Of a stretch of DNA of 6,632 nt, positions 1 to 5,076 are shown one piece after another; position 1 is the stretch's first letter; each line of letters starts with the position of its first letter. The stretch spans positions 1-6,632 of the forward strand of contig CALVPU010000268.1 in NCBI GenBank assembly GCA_944353735.1, written 5' to 3'. The DNA is from an uncultured Eubacteriales bacterium (GTDB lineage: Bacteria > Bacillota > Clostridia > Christensenellales > Aristaeellaceae). The position numbers were made by a program, and so were the translations under genes. Below the pieces are notes generated by a model, which was not told the DNA's origin, did not search any database, and worked only from the letters and a program-made list of their open reading frames with translations.

Positions 1-213
1 GCTGCTCGATCGCGCCGGAGCGCATGCGACGGAGCACGCTTGCCGCCGGGCACACCCTGCCGCGCCGCTGCGCTTGGCGCGCAGAGGGCGTGCCTGAGCC
101 TTTGCCGGAGAATGACGGCTCGAAGCCGGCTGTCGCCGCTTTTCTGACCGCGTTGCGCGGTCAACCGGTTCGCCTCTGCCCAAGGGGCGCCGGAAAGAAT
201 GGGAGGAAATGTC
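1..213. other. Leader/intergenic region with small hairpins, no credible gene
   Basis: No reading frame here looks like a real protein. The frame ending at TGA 95-97 could be the last 31 codons of an upstream gene cut by the window edge, but its arginine- and alanine-rich composition is what random GC-rich DNA gives. Three inverted repeats are visible. Positions 49-58 pair with 85-94 (one mismatch), enclosing a CTGCGC/GCGCAG stem at 68-73/79-84. CGGCT/AGCCG pairs at 116-120/124-128. A perfect 7-bp GACCGCG/CGCGGTC stem with a TTG loop lies at 146-162. None has a following T-tract on either strand, and no convincing -35/-10 pair was found. Confidence 0.4.
201..206 (+). promoter_or_regulatory. 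Ribosome binding site that sets the DUF885 gene start
   Basis: GGGAGG lies 7 nt upstream of ATG 214. The alternative in-frame ATG at 199 overlaps this Shine-Dalgarno sequence and has only a weak GGAAAG of its own, so 214 is preferred. Confidence 0.75.
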
Positions 214-1887
214 ATGAATCGAAGCGAATGGGTCGAGCGCTATCGCCGCGCCGATCTGGCGTGCGCCAAGGTCGATTACCGCCTGCGCGGCGCGCGGATG
301 TACGAGCGCGAGACGCTCGCGCCGACGGAGGAAAATCGCTGCGCGCTCGCGCGCCAGCTGTCCGAAGCACGCGCCGAGGTCGCGGCGCTCGAGGCGCCGG
401 AGCCGGCGTTTGCGCTGATGAAGCGCCACTTTGACGACTTTCTCGACGGCGCGCGCGTGCAGCTGGACAACGTGTTTGCCAAGCCCGCCGCGTCTGTGGC
501 GAAGCTCACGCACCGGCTGGAGAACCTCGCGGGCGTGGATACCCGCGCCGACGAGGAAAAGGCGGAGGTGCTGCGCGCGCAGCTGGAAGGGCTCGACGAG
601 CTGCTCGACGGCGTCCGCCAGTGCGCCGCGCGCGCCGCGACCGCCGACGCCGCCGCCCTGTCTGGGGCGTGCGCCGACGCTGCGGACAACTACCGCCACT
701 ATGCCGGGAATGTTTCCCGCTACTTTCCTGCGCTGAGCGCGGCGGAGGGCGCGGCGCTGTCCCGCGCGCTCCAGCACGCGGCGGAGCGCGTCGAGGCACT
801 GCGGCGCGCGTGCGGCGGATTTGGCGCGGCGGAAGCGGACGACGAGGATCGCTGCGCGCCGTTCGACGAGGCGTATTACCGCAGCGTGCTCGGCGACCAG
901 CTCGGGGTTGACCTCGACGAATTGCTGGCGTGGCACCGCGAGGAGATGGCGCATACCCGCGCGGAGGTGTTCGAGATCGCCGGTCGGCTGCCCATCGCCG
1001 CGCGCCCGCGCACCATGCGCGAGGTCAGCGCCGTGCTGGCGCAATACGCCGGGCCCTGCGACACGCCGGAGGAGATGTTCCGCCGCACGCGGGATTATCT
1101 CAACCGCGCGCGCGAGGCGGCGCGCGAGTACGTGTGGTTCCCGGAAGAGGCGTGCCGGCTGGAGCGCGTGCCGTATCCGCTGCGCAATTCGTTCCCGTGG
1201 GGCGGCTATTCCGACGGCGACGGTCGGCTGCGCCCGATCACCGGCACGGCGTTTTTGAACGACGGCAACTTTCGCGCCATTTCCGATGGCTGGCTGAAGA
1301 TGCAGGCGGTGCACGAGGCGTATCCCGGGCACCACATCCAGTACGTTCGCAACGTGACCGACGCACTGCCGGAGACGGTCAAGCTCGGCGCCAAGCACAT
1401 TCCGCTGATCGAGGGCGTGGCGCACCGCAGCGAGCGGCTGTTCGAGTTCGCGTTCGCGGAGGACCCGTTTTATCCGCTGTTCGTGGCGTTCCGCCGCCAC
1501 CATACCGCCGTGCGCATCCGCAGCGACCTGATGCTCCGGCTCGAGGGCAGGCCCATCCGCGAGTGCGTGCAGCTGTACATGGACGAGCTCGATTTTGACC
1601 ACGCCACCGCCCGCGGTCAGGTGCGCGCACAGGAGCAGATGGAGGGCTACTTCACCTGCTACTATTACGGCATGAAGCGCATCGCCGACTTTGAGGCAAA
1701 GTACGGCGCCGGCGCCAAGGCGTTTACCGAGGACCTGTTCTCCTGCGGCAACGTGAGCATGGAGAACCTCGAGGGCTTCTTGCGCCTCGACGCGGCGCAG
1801 CGCAGCAGCTACCGCAACGACTTTCCCAGCCTGCTGATGGATCCGGCGGAGACCGCGCGCTGGGCAGAGGCGCGCAAGGGGCGGTAG
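214..1887 (+). CDS. DUF885-family protein, putative zincin-like metallopeptidase (divergent)
   Basis: The product is 557 aa, within the usual length of DUF885 proteins, with no signal peptide or membrane segment, so it is probably cytoplasmic. The identifying motif is HEAYPGHHIQ at residues 367-376, the HExxPGHH signature of the family. It is followed by EGVAHRSE (E400-E407), which sits where relatives usually carry EGWALYxE. By analogy with zincin metallopeptidases, H367, E368, H373/H374 and E400 are the likely metal and catalytic residues; this is family inference, not shown here. Residues 1 to about 210 are alanine- and glutamate-rich and look helical; the conserved core is roughly 220-530. 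The C-terminal segment reads EQMEGYFTCYYYGMKRI, where typical members have a PGQALSY-like stretch, so this is a divergent branch. The substrate is unknown. The gene is on the same strand as ddl-murF but is separated from them by a hairpin and a promoter, so it is probably a separate transcription unit. Confidence 0.85.
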   Translation: MNRSEWVERYRRADLACAKVDYRLRGARMYERETLAPTEENRCALARQLSEARAEVAALEAPEPAFALMKRHFDDFLDGARVQLDNVFAKPAASVAKLTHRLENLAGVDTRADEEKAEVLRAQLEGLDELLDGVRQCAARAATADAAALSGACADAADNYRHYAGNVSRYFPALSAAEGAALSRALQHAAERVEALRRACGGFGAAEADDEDRCAPFDEAYYRSVLGDQLGVDLDELLAWHREEMAHTRAEVFEIAGRLPIAARPRTMREVSAVLAQYAGPCDTPEEMFRRTRDYLNRAREAAREYVWFPEEACRLERVPYPLRNSFPWGGYSDGDGRLRPITGTAFLNDGNFRAISDGWLKMQAVHEAYPGHHIQYVRNVTDALPETVKLGAKHIPLIEGVAHRSERLFEFAFAEDPFYPLFVAFRRHHTAVRIRSDLMLRLEGRPIRECVQLYMDELDFDHATARGQVRAQEQMEGYFTCYYYGMKRIADFEAKYGAGAKAFTEDLFSCGNVSMENLEGFLRLDAAQRSSYRNDFPSLLMDPAETARWAEARKGR

Positions 1888-1905
1888 GACCGCGGCGGCG
1901 CAGGC

Positions 1906-1947
1906 GCGAAGGCCGCTTCGCCCGCACTGGGGCGGGGCGGCCTTCGC
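1906..1947 (+). terminator. GC-rich hairpin after the DUF885 gene, possible terminator
   Basis: GCGAAGGCCGC (1906-1916) and GCGGCCTTCGC (1937-1947) form a perfect 11-bp stem. Inside it, CGCCC (1919-1923) pairs with GGGCG (1930-1934). It lies 18 nt after the stop codon, where a terminator would be expected. No T-run follows on either strand, so it is not a textbook intrinsic terminator; it could act as a weak or Rho-assisted terminator or protect the 3' end of the mRNA. Confidence 0.5.
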
Positions 1948-2011
1948 CCGTTCCCGGCACGGCGCAGAGGACGGAAGCGGAGAATCGCCGCAGATGGAAT
2001 TTTCGGATTCG

Positions 2012-2040
2012 TTGAACGGTAACATTGTTTATGGTACAAT
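2012..2040 (+). promoter_or_regulatory. Sigma-A/sigma-70-type promoter of ddl-murF
   Basis: TTGAAC (2012-2017) and TACAAT (2035-2040) are separated by exactly 17 bp, each one or two bases from consensus. The stretch is locally AT-rich in otherwise very GC-rich DNA. The predicted transcription start is near 2047, giving a 5' UTR of about 60 nt before the ddl start. Confidence 0.8.
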
Positions 2041-2062
2041 ATTTGCCAGACTGGTTTTCCCG

Positions 2063-2078
2063 CCCGCGAGGCCGCGGG
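2063..2078 (+). other. Hairpin in the ddl 5' UTR
   Basis: CCCGCG (2063-2068) and CGCGGG (2073-2078) form a perfect 6-bp stem with an AGGC tetraloop, inside the predicted ddl leader. Just downstream, a C-run (2083-2087) could pair with GGGG (2097-2100) of the ribosome binding site. The leader is too short for a known riboswitch class, and any regulatory role is conjecture. Confidence 0.3.
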
Positions 2079-2092
2079 AGAGCCCCCAGAAA

Positions 2093-2100
2093 GAGAGGGG
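2093..2100 (+). promoter_or_regulatory. Ribosome binding site that sets the ddl start
   Basis: GAGAGGGG lies 8 nt before ATG 2109. It selects this start over in-frame TTG 2025, which lies between the -35 and -10 elements and so cannot be in the mRNA from the predicted promoter. Confidence 0.7.
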
Positions 2101-2108
2101 TCCCACCG

Positions 2109-3155
2109 ATGAAAATAGTGGTGCTCTGCGGAGGACTGAGCGTCGAGCGCGACGTCTCCATTTCCAGCGGCAGCCTGATCTGCGCGGCCCTGCGCGCGCG
2201 CGGGCATCAGGCGGTGCTGGTGGACATGTACTTCGGACTGGAGCCGTATCCCGATTCCCTTGAGGCGCTGTTTGACGAATTGCCGGCGCTGCCGGATGTC
2301 CGCGTGCCGGAAGCGGCGCCCGATCTGCAAAAGGTGCGCGCGGCGCGCGCGTGGAAGAGTCCCAGCCTGATCGGGCGCGGCGTGCTGGAGCTGTGCCAGC
2401 TCGCCGACGTGGTGTTCCTCGGGTTGCACGGCGCCTGCGGCGAGGACGGCCGCATTCAGGCGGCGCTCGACCTGCTCGGCGTGCCCTATACCGGCAGCGG
2501 TCACCTTGCCAGCGCGCTGGCGATGGACAAGGCGCGGACCAAGGCGCTGGTTGCCGCCGCGGGCCTGCGCACGCCGGAGAGCCGCGTGGTCGAGTACGGT
2601 CGCGAGGATATCCCGCGCCTGTCGGAGGCGTTCCGCCTGCCGTGCGTCGTCAAGCCGGTGGATAGCGGCTCGAGCGTGGGCGTGTCCATTCCCGCCGACC
2701 GGGCGGAGATGGCGCGGGCGCTGGAGGAGAACCTCGCGCTTGGGCGTGTGTTGGTGGAGGACTATGTCTGCGGGCGCGAGATCGACGTCGCCGTGCTGGA
2801 GGACCGCGCGCTGCCGCCGATCGAGATCATTCCGCGCGAGGGCTTCTACGACTACCGCAGCAAGTATCAGGCAGGGGCGACGGAGGAAGTGTGCCCCGCG
2901 CCGGTTTCTCCCGACGCCGACCGCCGCCTGCGCGCGGCGGCGCTGACGGCGCACCGCTGCCTTGGGCTGAAGGACTATTCCCGCGCGGACTTCATGATGG
3001 ACGAGGCGGGGGAGATCTGGTTCCTTGAGATCAACACGCTGCCGGGCATGACGCCCACGAGCCTGCTGCCGCAGGAAGCGGCGACGGCGGGCGTCGATTA
3101 CGAGACGCTGTGCCAGAGACTGGTGGATCTGGCGCTGATGGGGAGGAAGGCATGA
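2109..3155 (+). CDS. ddl: D-alanine--D-alanine ligase
   Basis: This ATP-grasp enzyme joins two D-alanines in the cytoplasm to make the dipeptide terminus of peptidoglycan precursors. The product is 348 aa, normal for the family. The N-terminal GGLSVERDVSISSG (8-21) carries the conserved Glu (E13). HGACGEDG and GVPYTGSG follow. KPVDSGSSVG (182-191) is the ATP-grasp lysine/serine motif. FYDYRSKY (246-253) contains the Tyr (Y253) equivalent to E. coli DdlB Y216. RADF, FLEIN and NTLPGMTPTSLLP supply the Mg2+ ligands D294, E307 and N309. The E13/S188/Y253 triad and the FYDYxxKY loop indicate D-Ala-D-Ala rather than D-Ala-D-Lac specificity. It is the first gene of an operon: it has its own promoter at 2012-2040, and its stop overlaps the murF start by ATGA. 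The protein begins MKIVVLCGG, a normal start for the first Rossmann-like strand. Confidence 0.96.
   Translation: MKIVVLCGGLSVERDVSISSGSLICAALRARGHQAVLVDMYFGLEPYPDSLEALFDELPALPDVRVPEAAPDLQKVRAARAWKSPSLIGRGVLELCQLADVVFLGLHGACGEDGRIQAALDLLGVPYTGSGHLASALAMDKARTKALVAAAGLRTPESRVVEYGREDIPRLSEAFRLPCVVKPVDSGSSVGVSIPADRAEMARALEENLALGRVLVEDYVCGREIDVAVLEDRALPPIEIIPREGFYDYRSKYQAGATEEVCPAPVSPDADRRLRAAALTAHRCLGLKDYSRADFMMDEAGEIWFLEINTLPGMTPTSLLPQEAATAGVDYETLCQRLVDLALMGRKA
3141..3148 (+). promoter_or_regulatory. murF ribosome binding site inside the end of ddl
   Basis: GGGAGGAA sits within the last codons of ddl, 3 nt before ATG 3152 when measured from its end (GGAGG itself ends 6 nt before). Together with the ATGA stop/start overlap it fixes the murF start and implies translational coupling. 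Confidence 0.75.
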
Positions 3156-4513
3156 AGCCGTTTACCATTCGGGAACTGGTCGCGGCGACCGGTGGCGTGT
3201 ACTGGGGCGATCCCGCCGCGCTGGAGACAAAGATCACCTCGGTTACCAGCGACAGCCGCGCGGTGCAGCCCGGCGCGCTGTTCGTCGCCTTTGCCGGCGC
3301 GCGCGCCGACGGGCACGATTTCATGGAGGCGTGCTTGGGTGGCGGCGCGGTCTGTTGCATGTCCGAGTGTTTTCCCATGCCGGACGAGCGCCCCTGCGTG
3401 CGCGTGGCGTCGACGCTGCGCGCCATGGGTGCGCTGGCGGCGTGGCATCGCTCGCGCTTCGACATTCCCGTGGTGGGCGTTACCGGCAGCGTCGGCAAGA
3501 CGACGACCAAGGAAATGCTCGCCTCGGTGCTCTCGGCGCGTTTTCGCGTGCACCGGACGGAAAAGAACTTCAACAACGAGCTGGGCGTGCCGCAGACGCT
3601 GCTGCGGCTCGACGACGCCGACGAGGTCTCCGTCGTCGAGATGGGCATCAGCGATTTCGGCGAGATGTCGCGGCTGACCCGCATGGTCCGCCCGACGATC
3701 GCGGTGATGAGCGCCATTGCCGATTCGCACCTCGAATTCCTCGGCGATCGCGCCGGCGTGCTGCGCGCCAAGGCGGAGATCTTCGAGACGATGGCGCCCG
3801 GGGATCTGGCGGTGCTCAACGGCGACGACGCGCTGCTGCGCGGCTTTGATCCGCCGGTGCGGCGCCTGACCTACGGGCTCGCGCCGGAGAACGATTTCGT
3901 CGCCGAACGGGTGGAAAATCTCGGCGTCGCGGGCATGCGCTGCGCGATTCGCCATGGCGCCGCCGCCTTTGAGGCGGTCATCCCGGCATACGGCGTGCAC
4001 ATGGTCTATGCGGCGCTGGCGGCGGCGGCGGTCGGAGCTTCGCTGGGCATGACCGACGCCGAAATTGCCGAAGGCATTTCGCGCTACCGCACCGTCGGCG
4101 AGCGGGCGCACGTCATCGAGGCGGGCGGCTTGACGATCGTCAGCGACTGCTACAACGCCAACCCCACCTCGACCGCCGCGGCGATCGAGTCGCTCATGGC
4201 GCTGCCCGGGCGCAAGGTGTGCGTGCTCGGCGACATGCTCGAGCTGGGCGCGCGCGCGCGGCAGCTGCACGAGGAGGTCGGCGAGGCAGCGGTGCGCGCC
4301 GGCGTGGCGCTGGTGCTGGCAGCGGGCGATCTCGCGCGCGGCATCTGCGACGGCGCGGCGCGCGCCGGAGGCCGGTCGGCGTGGTTCGAGGATCGCGCGG
4401 CGCTGATCGCGGCGCTGCCCGAGTGGATTCAGCCGGGCGACTGCGTGCTGGTCAAGGCGTCGCACAGCATGGCGTTCGAGGCGATCACCGAGGCGCTGGC
4501 GCGGATGGGCTGA
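3152..4513 (+). CDS. murF: UDP-N-acetylmuramoyl-tripeptide--D-alanyl-D-alanine ligase
   Basis: This is the last cytoplasmic Mur ligase. It uses ATP to add D-Ala-D-Ala, the product of the preceding gene, to UDP-MurNAc-tripeptide. The product is 453 aa, close to E. coli MurF (452). The N-terminal domain (about 1-100) contains TSDSRAVQPGALFVAF, the UDP-binding fold of MurE/MurF. The central ATPase domain carries the P-loop GSVGKTTTK (112-120), the MurF-typical KNFNNELGVPQTLL (from K138), VVEMGIS (E163) and SAIADSHLEFLG (H193). The C-terminal domain has DCYNANPTS (334-340 for YNANPTS), VLGDMLELG and LVKASHSMAFE (K435). The LVKASH segment replaces the LVKGSR of E. coli-type enzymes; it is probably a lineage variant. 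The gene overlaps ddl by 4 nt and is the last gene on the plus strand. No mraY or other dcw-cluster gene follows in the window. Confidence 0.96.
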   Translation: MKPFTIRELVAATGGVYWGDPAALETKITSVTSDSRAVQPGALFVAFAGARADGHDFMEACLGGGAVCCMSECFPMPDERPCVRVASTLRAMGALAAWHRSRFDIPVVGVTGSVGKTTTKEMLASVLSARFRVHRTEKNFNNELGVPQTLLRLDDADEVSVVEMGISDFGEMSRLTRMVRPTIAVMSAIADSHLEFLGDRAGVLRAKAEIFETMAPGDLAVLNGDDALLRGFDPPVRRLTYGLAPENDFVAERVENLGVAGMRCAIRHGAAAFEAVIPAYGVHMVYAALAAAAVGASLGMTDAEIAEGISRYRTVGERAHVIEAGGLTIVSDCYNANPTSTAAAIESLMALPGRKVCVLGDMLELGARARQLHEEVGEAAVRAGVALVLAAGDLARGICDGAARAGGRSAWFEDRAALIAALPEWIQPGDCVLVKASHSMAFEAITEALARMG

Positions 4514-4514
4514 C

Positions 4515-4576
4515 GCGCGCGAAGATGGAACGCAGGATTTCCCTTCGCGATTTGTCCCTGCCCTGCCTGCGCGCGC
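4515..4576 (+). repeat. Diverged direct repeat, copy A
   Basis: By eye this aligns with 4645-4706 at roughly two-thirds identity with small indels. Shared blocks in the same order are GCGCGCG, AGATG, CGCA, TTCG and GATTTG, ending in a GCGCG run. It begins 2 nt after the murF stop. Confidence 0.55.
4518..4549 (+). terminator. Hairpin immediately after murF, possible terminator
   Basis: CGCGAAG (4518-4524) pairs with CTTCGCG (4543-4549). Inside, GGAA (4527-4530) pairs with TTCC (4539-4542), leaving a 2-nt bulge and an 8-nt loop. ATTTGT follows, a weak T-tract. It starts 5 nt after the murF stop, so a terminator role is plausible but not strong. Confidence 0.35.
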
Positions 4577-4622
4577 GTTGCGCGCGGGAGCGGAGCGCGC
4601 CGCCTTTTCTGGCGTGACCTAA

Positions 4623-4667
4623 GCTTGCCTTCGCGCGTTGTCCGGCGCGCGGAGATGAAGCGCAAGC
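4623..4667 (+). repeat. Imperfect inverted repeat
   Basis: GCTTGC (4623-4628), CTTC (4629-4632) and GCGCG (4633-4637) pair in order with GCAAGC (4662-4667), GAAG (4657-4660) and CGCGC (4646-4650). This gives 15 bp with a 1-nt and a 6-nt bulge on the right arm and an 8-nt loop. It overlaps the start of repeat copy B. Confidence 0.4.
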
Positions 4668-4706
4668 GCCATTTCGAGATTTGCCATTGACCTGTCCTTG
4701 TGCGCG
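4645..4706 (+). repeat. Diverged direct repeat, copy B
   Basis: This is the second copy of the element at 4515-4576, 130 bp downstream and in the same orientation. GATTTG lies at 4678-4683 here against 4549-4554 in copy A, an offset consistent with a 1-nt deletion. The terminal hairpin stem of copy A is not conserved in this copy. Confidence 0.55.
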
Positions 4707-4723
4707 CCGCATCCGCGCACAAG
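4697..4723. repeat. Perfect inverted repeat, 10-bp stem
   Basis: CTTGTGCGCG (4697-4706) and CGCGCACAAG (4714-4723) are exact reverse complements with a 7-nt loop, CCGCATC. There is no T-tract on either strand, so a simple intrinsic terminator is unlikely. Confidence 0.6.
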
Positions 4724-4764
4724 CAAACTGCCTCTGATTCATGGGATCGGGGGCAGTTCGCTTG
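4720..4764. repeat. Inverted repeat, 13 bp with one mismatch
   Basis: CAAGCAAACTGCC (4720-4732) pairs with GGCAGTTCGCTTG (4752-4764) at 12 of 13 positions, with a 19-nt loop. Its left arm shares CAAG (4720-4723) with the right arm of the preceding hairpin, so the two complete stems cannot form at once. Confidence 0.5.
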
Positions 4765-4852
4765 TCTTCGCCTTGTGGCGCATGCGCTGTATGACATGCG
4801 TCGATGCGGACCAGAGCCGATCTTTGCACAGGAACCGGCGCGTTACCAGCTG

Positions 4853-4881
4853 CGTCCCACGGGCGGCGTGTTTGTCCGGCA
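4853..4881. repeat. Degenerate tandem-like repeat, unit 1
   Basis: This 29-bp unit matches 4920-4948 at 24 of 29 positions without gaps, 67 bp apart. The core is CCCACGGGCGG followed by TTTGTC and GGCA. In both units the start of the core can fold as a 4-bp hairpin with a CAC loop. Confidence 0.6.
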
Positions 4882-4919
4882 AGCGCACCAAGCGCAAGCG
4901 GATCGTCAATAACATGCCG

Positions 4920-4948
4920 CGCCCCACGGGCGGCTCATTTGTCTGGCA
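4920..4948. repeat. Degenerate tandem-like repeat, unit 2
   Basis: This is the second copy of the 29-bp unit. The T-to-C difference at its third base turns a G-U wobble into a G-C pair in the small stem, so the fold is kept. Upstream flank 4907-4923 also matches 4966-4982 at 14 of 17 positions, hinting at a third, more decayed unit. Confidence 0.6.
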
Positions 4949-5036
4949 CCCGCAGCGCCCTTCAACAACATCATGCCGAGCCTTATTGGCGAAACGCCTG
5001 CTGCGCGCCGCCCTTTGCAGCCGCGCCAGAGGACAG

Positions 5037-5067
5037 AAAAATCCCCGGCGGGACAGCCGCCGGGGAT
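5037..5067 (-). terminator. Rho-independent terminator of the flavodiiron gene
   Basis: ATCCCCGGCGG (5041-5051) and CCGCCGGGGAT (5057-5067) form a perfect 11-bp stem with a 5-nt loop. Read on the minus strand, the stem is followed by TTTTCTGT. It starts 9 nt after the stop codon of the minus-strand gene, a textbook position. Confidence 0.9.
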
Positions 5068-5076
5068 GGTCGGGAA

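Larger units (their letters stand above)
4514..5036. other. Repeat- and hairpin-rich intergenic region between convergent genes
   Basis: These 523 bp hold no credible gene: open frames on both strands lack good start sites, have arginine-rich composition and overlap one another. The stretch contains a diverged direct repeat, several inverted repeats and a degenerate tandem-like repeat, listed separately. No tRNA cloverleaf, CRISPR periodicity or transposase remnant was recognised. It could be a cluster of dispersed intergenic repeats, or a transcribed structured RNA. Confidence 0.6.

Noticed and set aside
24..434. 136-codon plus-strand open frame
   Set aside because: It overlaps the first 220 bp of the DUF885 gene in another frame, has no ribosome binding site, and is arginine-rich as expected from shadow frames in GC-rich DNA.
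2025..2108. Upstream in-frame extension of ddl from TTG 2025
   Set aside because: The TTG lies between the -35 and -10 of the promoter, and Ddl proteins start at the MKIVVLCGG strand.
2841..2870. Possible VanA-type D-Ala-D-Lac ligase
   Set aside because: The loop is FYDYRSKY with the Tyr typical of D-Ala-D-Ala ligases, and no vanH, vanX or vanRS neighbours are present.
1809..2954. 381-codon minus-strand open frame
   Set aside because: It lies opposite the end of the DUF885 gene and most of ddl; it is rich in Arg, Ala and His with no recognisable motif. High GC at third codon positions creates such long antisense frames.
3098..4465. 455-codon minus-strand open frame
   Set aside because: It is almost exactly antisense to murF, whose motifs are unmistakable. 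Composition is that of a shadow frame.
4485..4829. 114-codon minus-strand open frame in the intergenic region
   Set aside because: It runs through the end of murF and several inverted repeats, has no convincing ribosome binding site and consists of Arg/Ala-rich low-complexity sequence.
4853..4982. CRISPR array
   Set aside because: Only two to three degenerate units with irregular 59-67 bp spacing and mismatches throughout; no cas genes.
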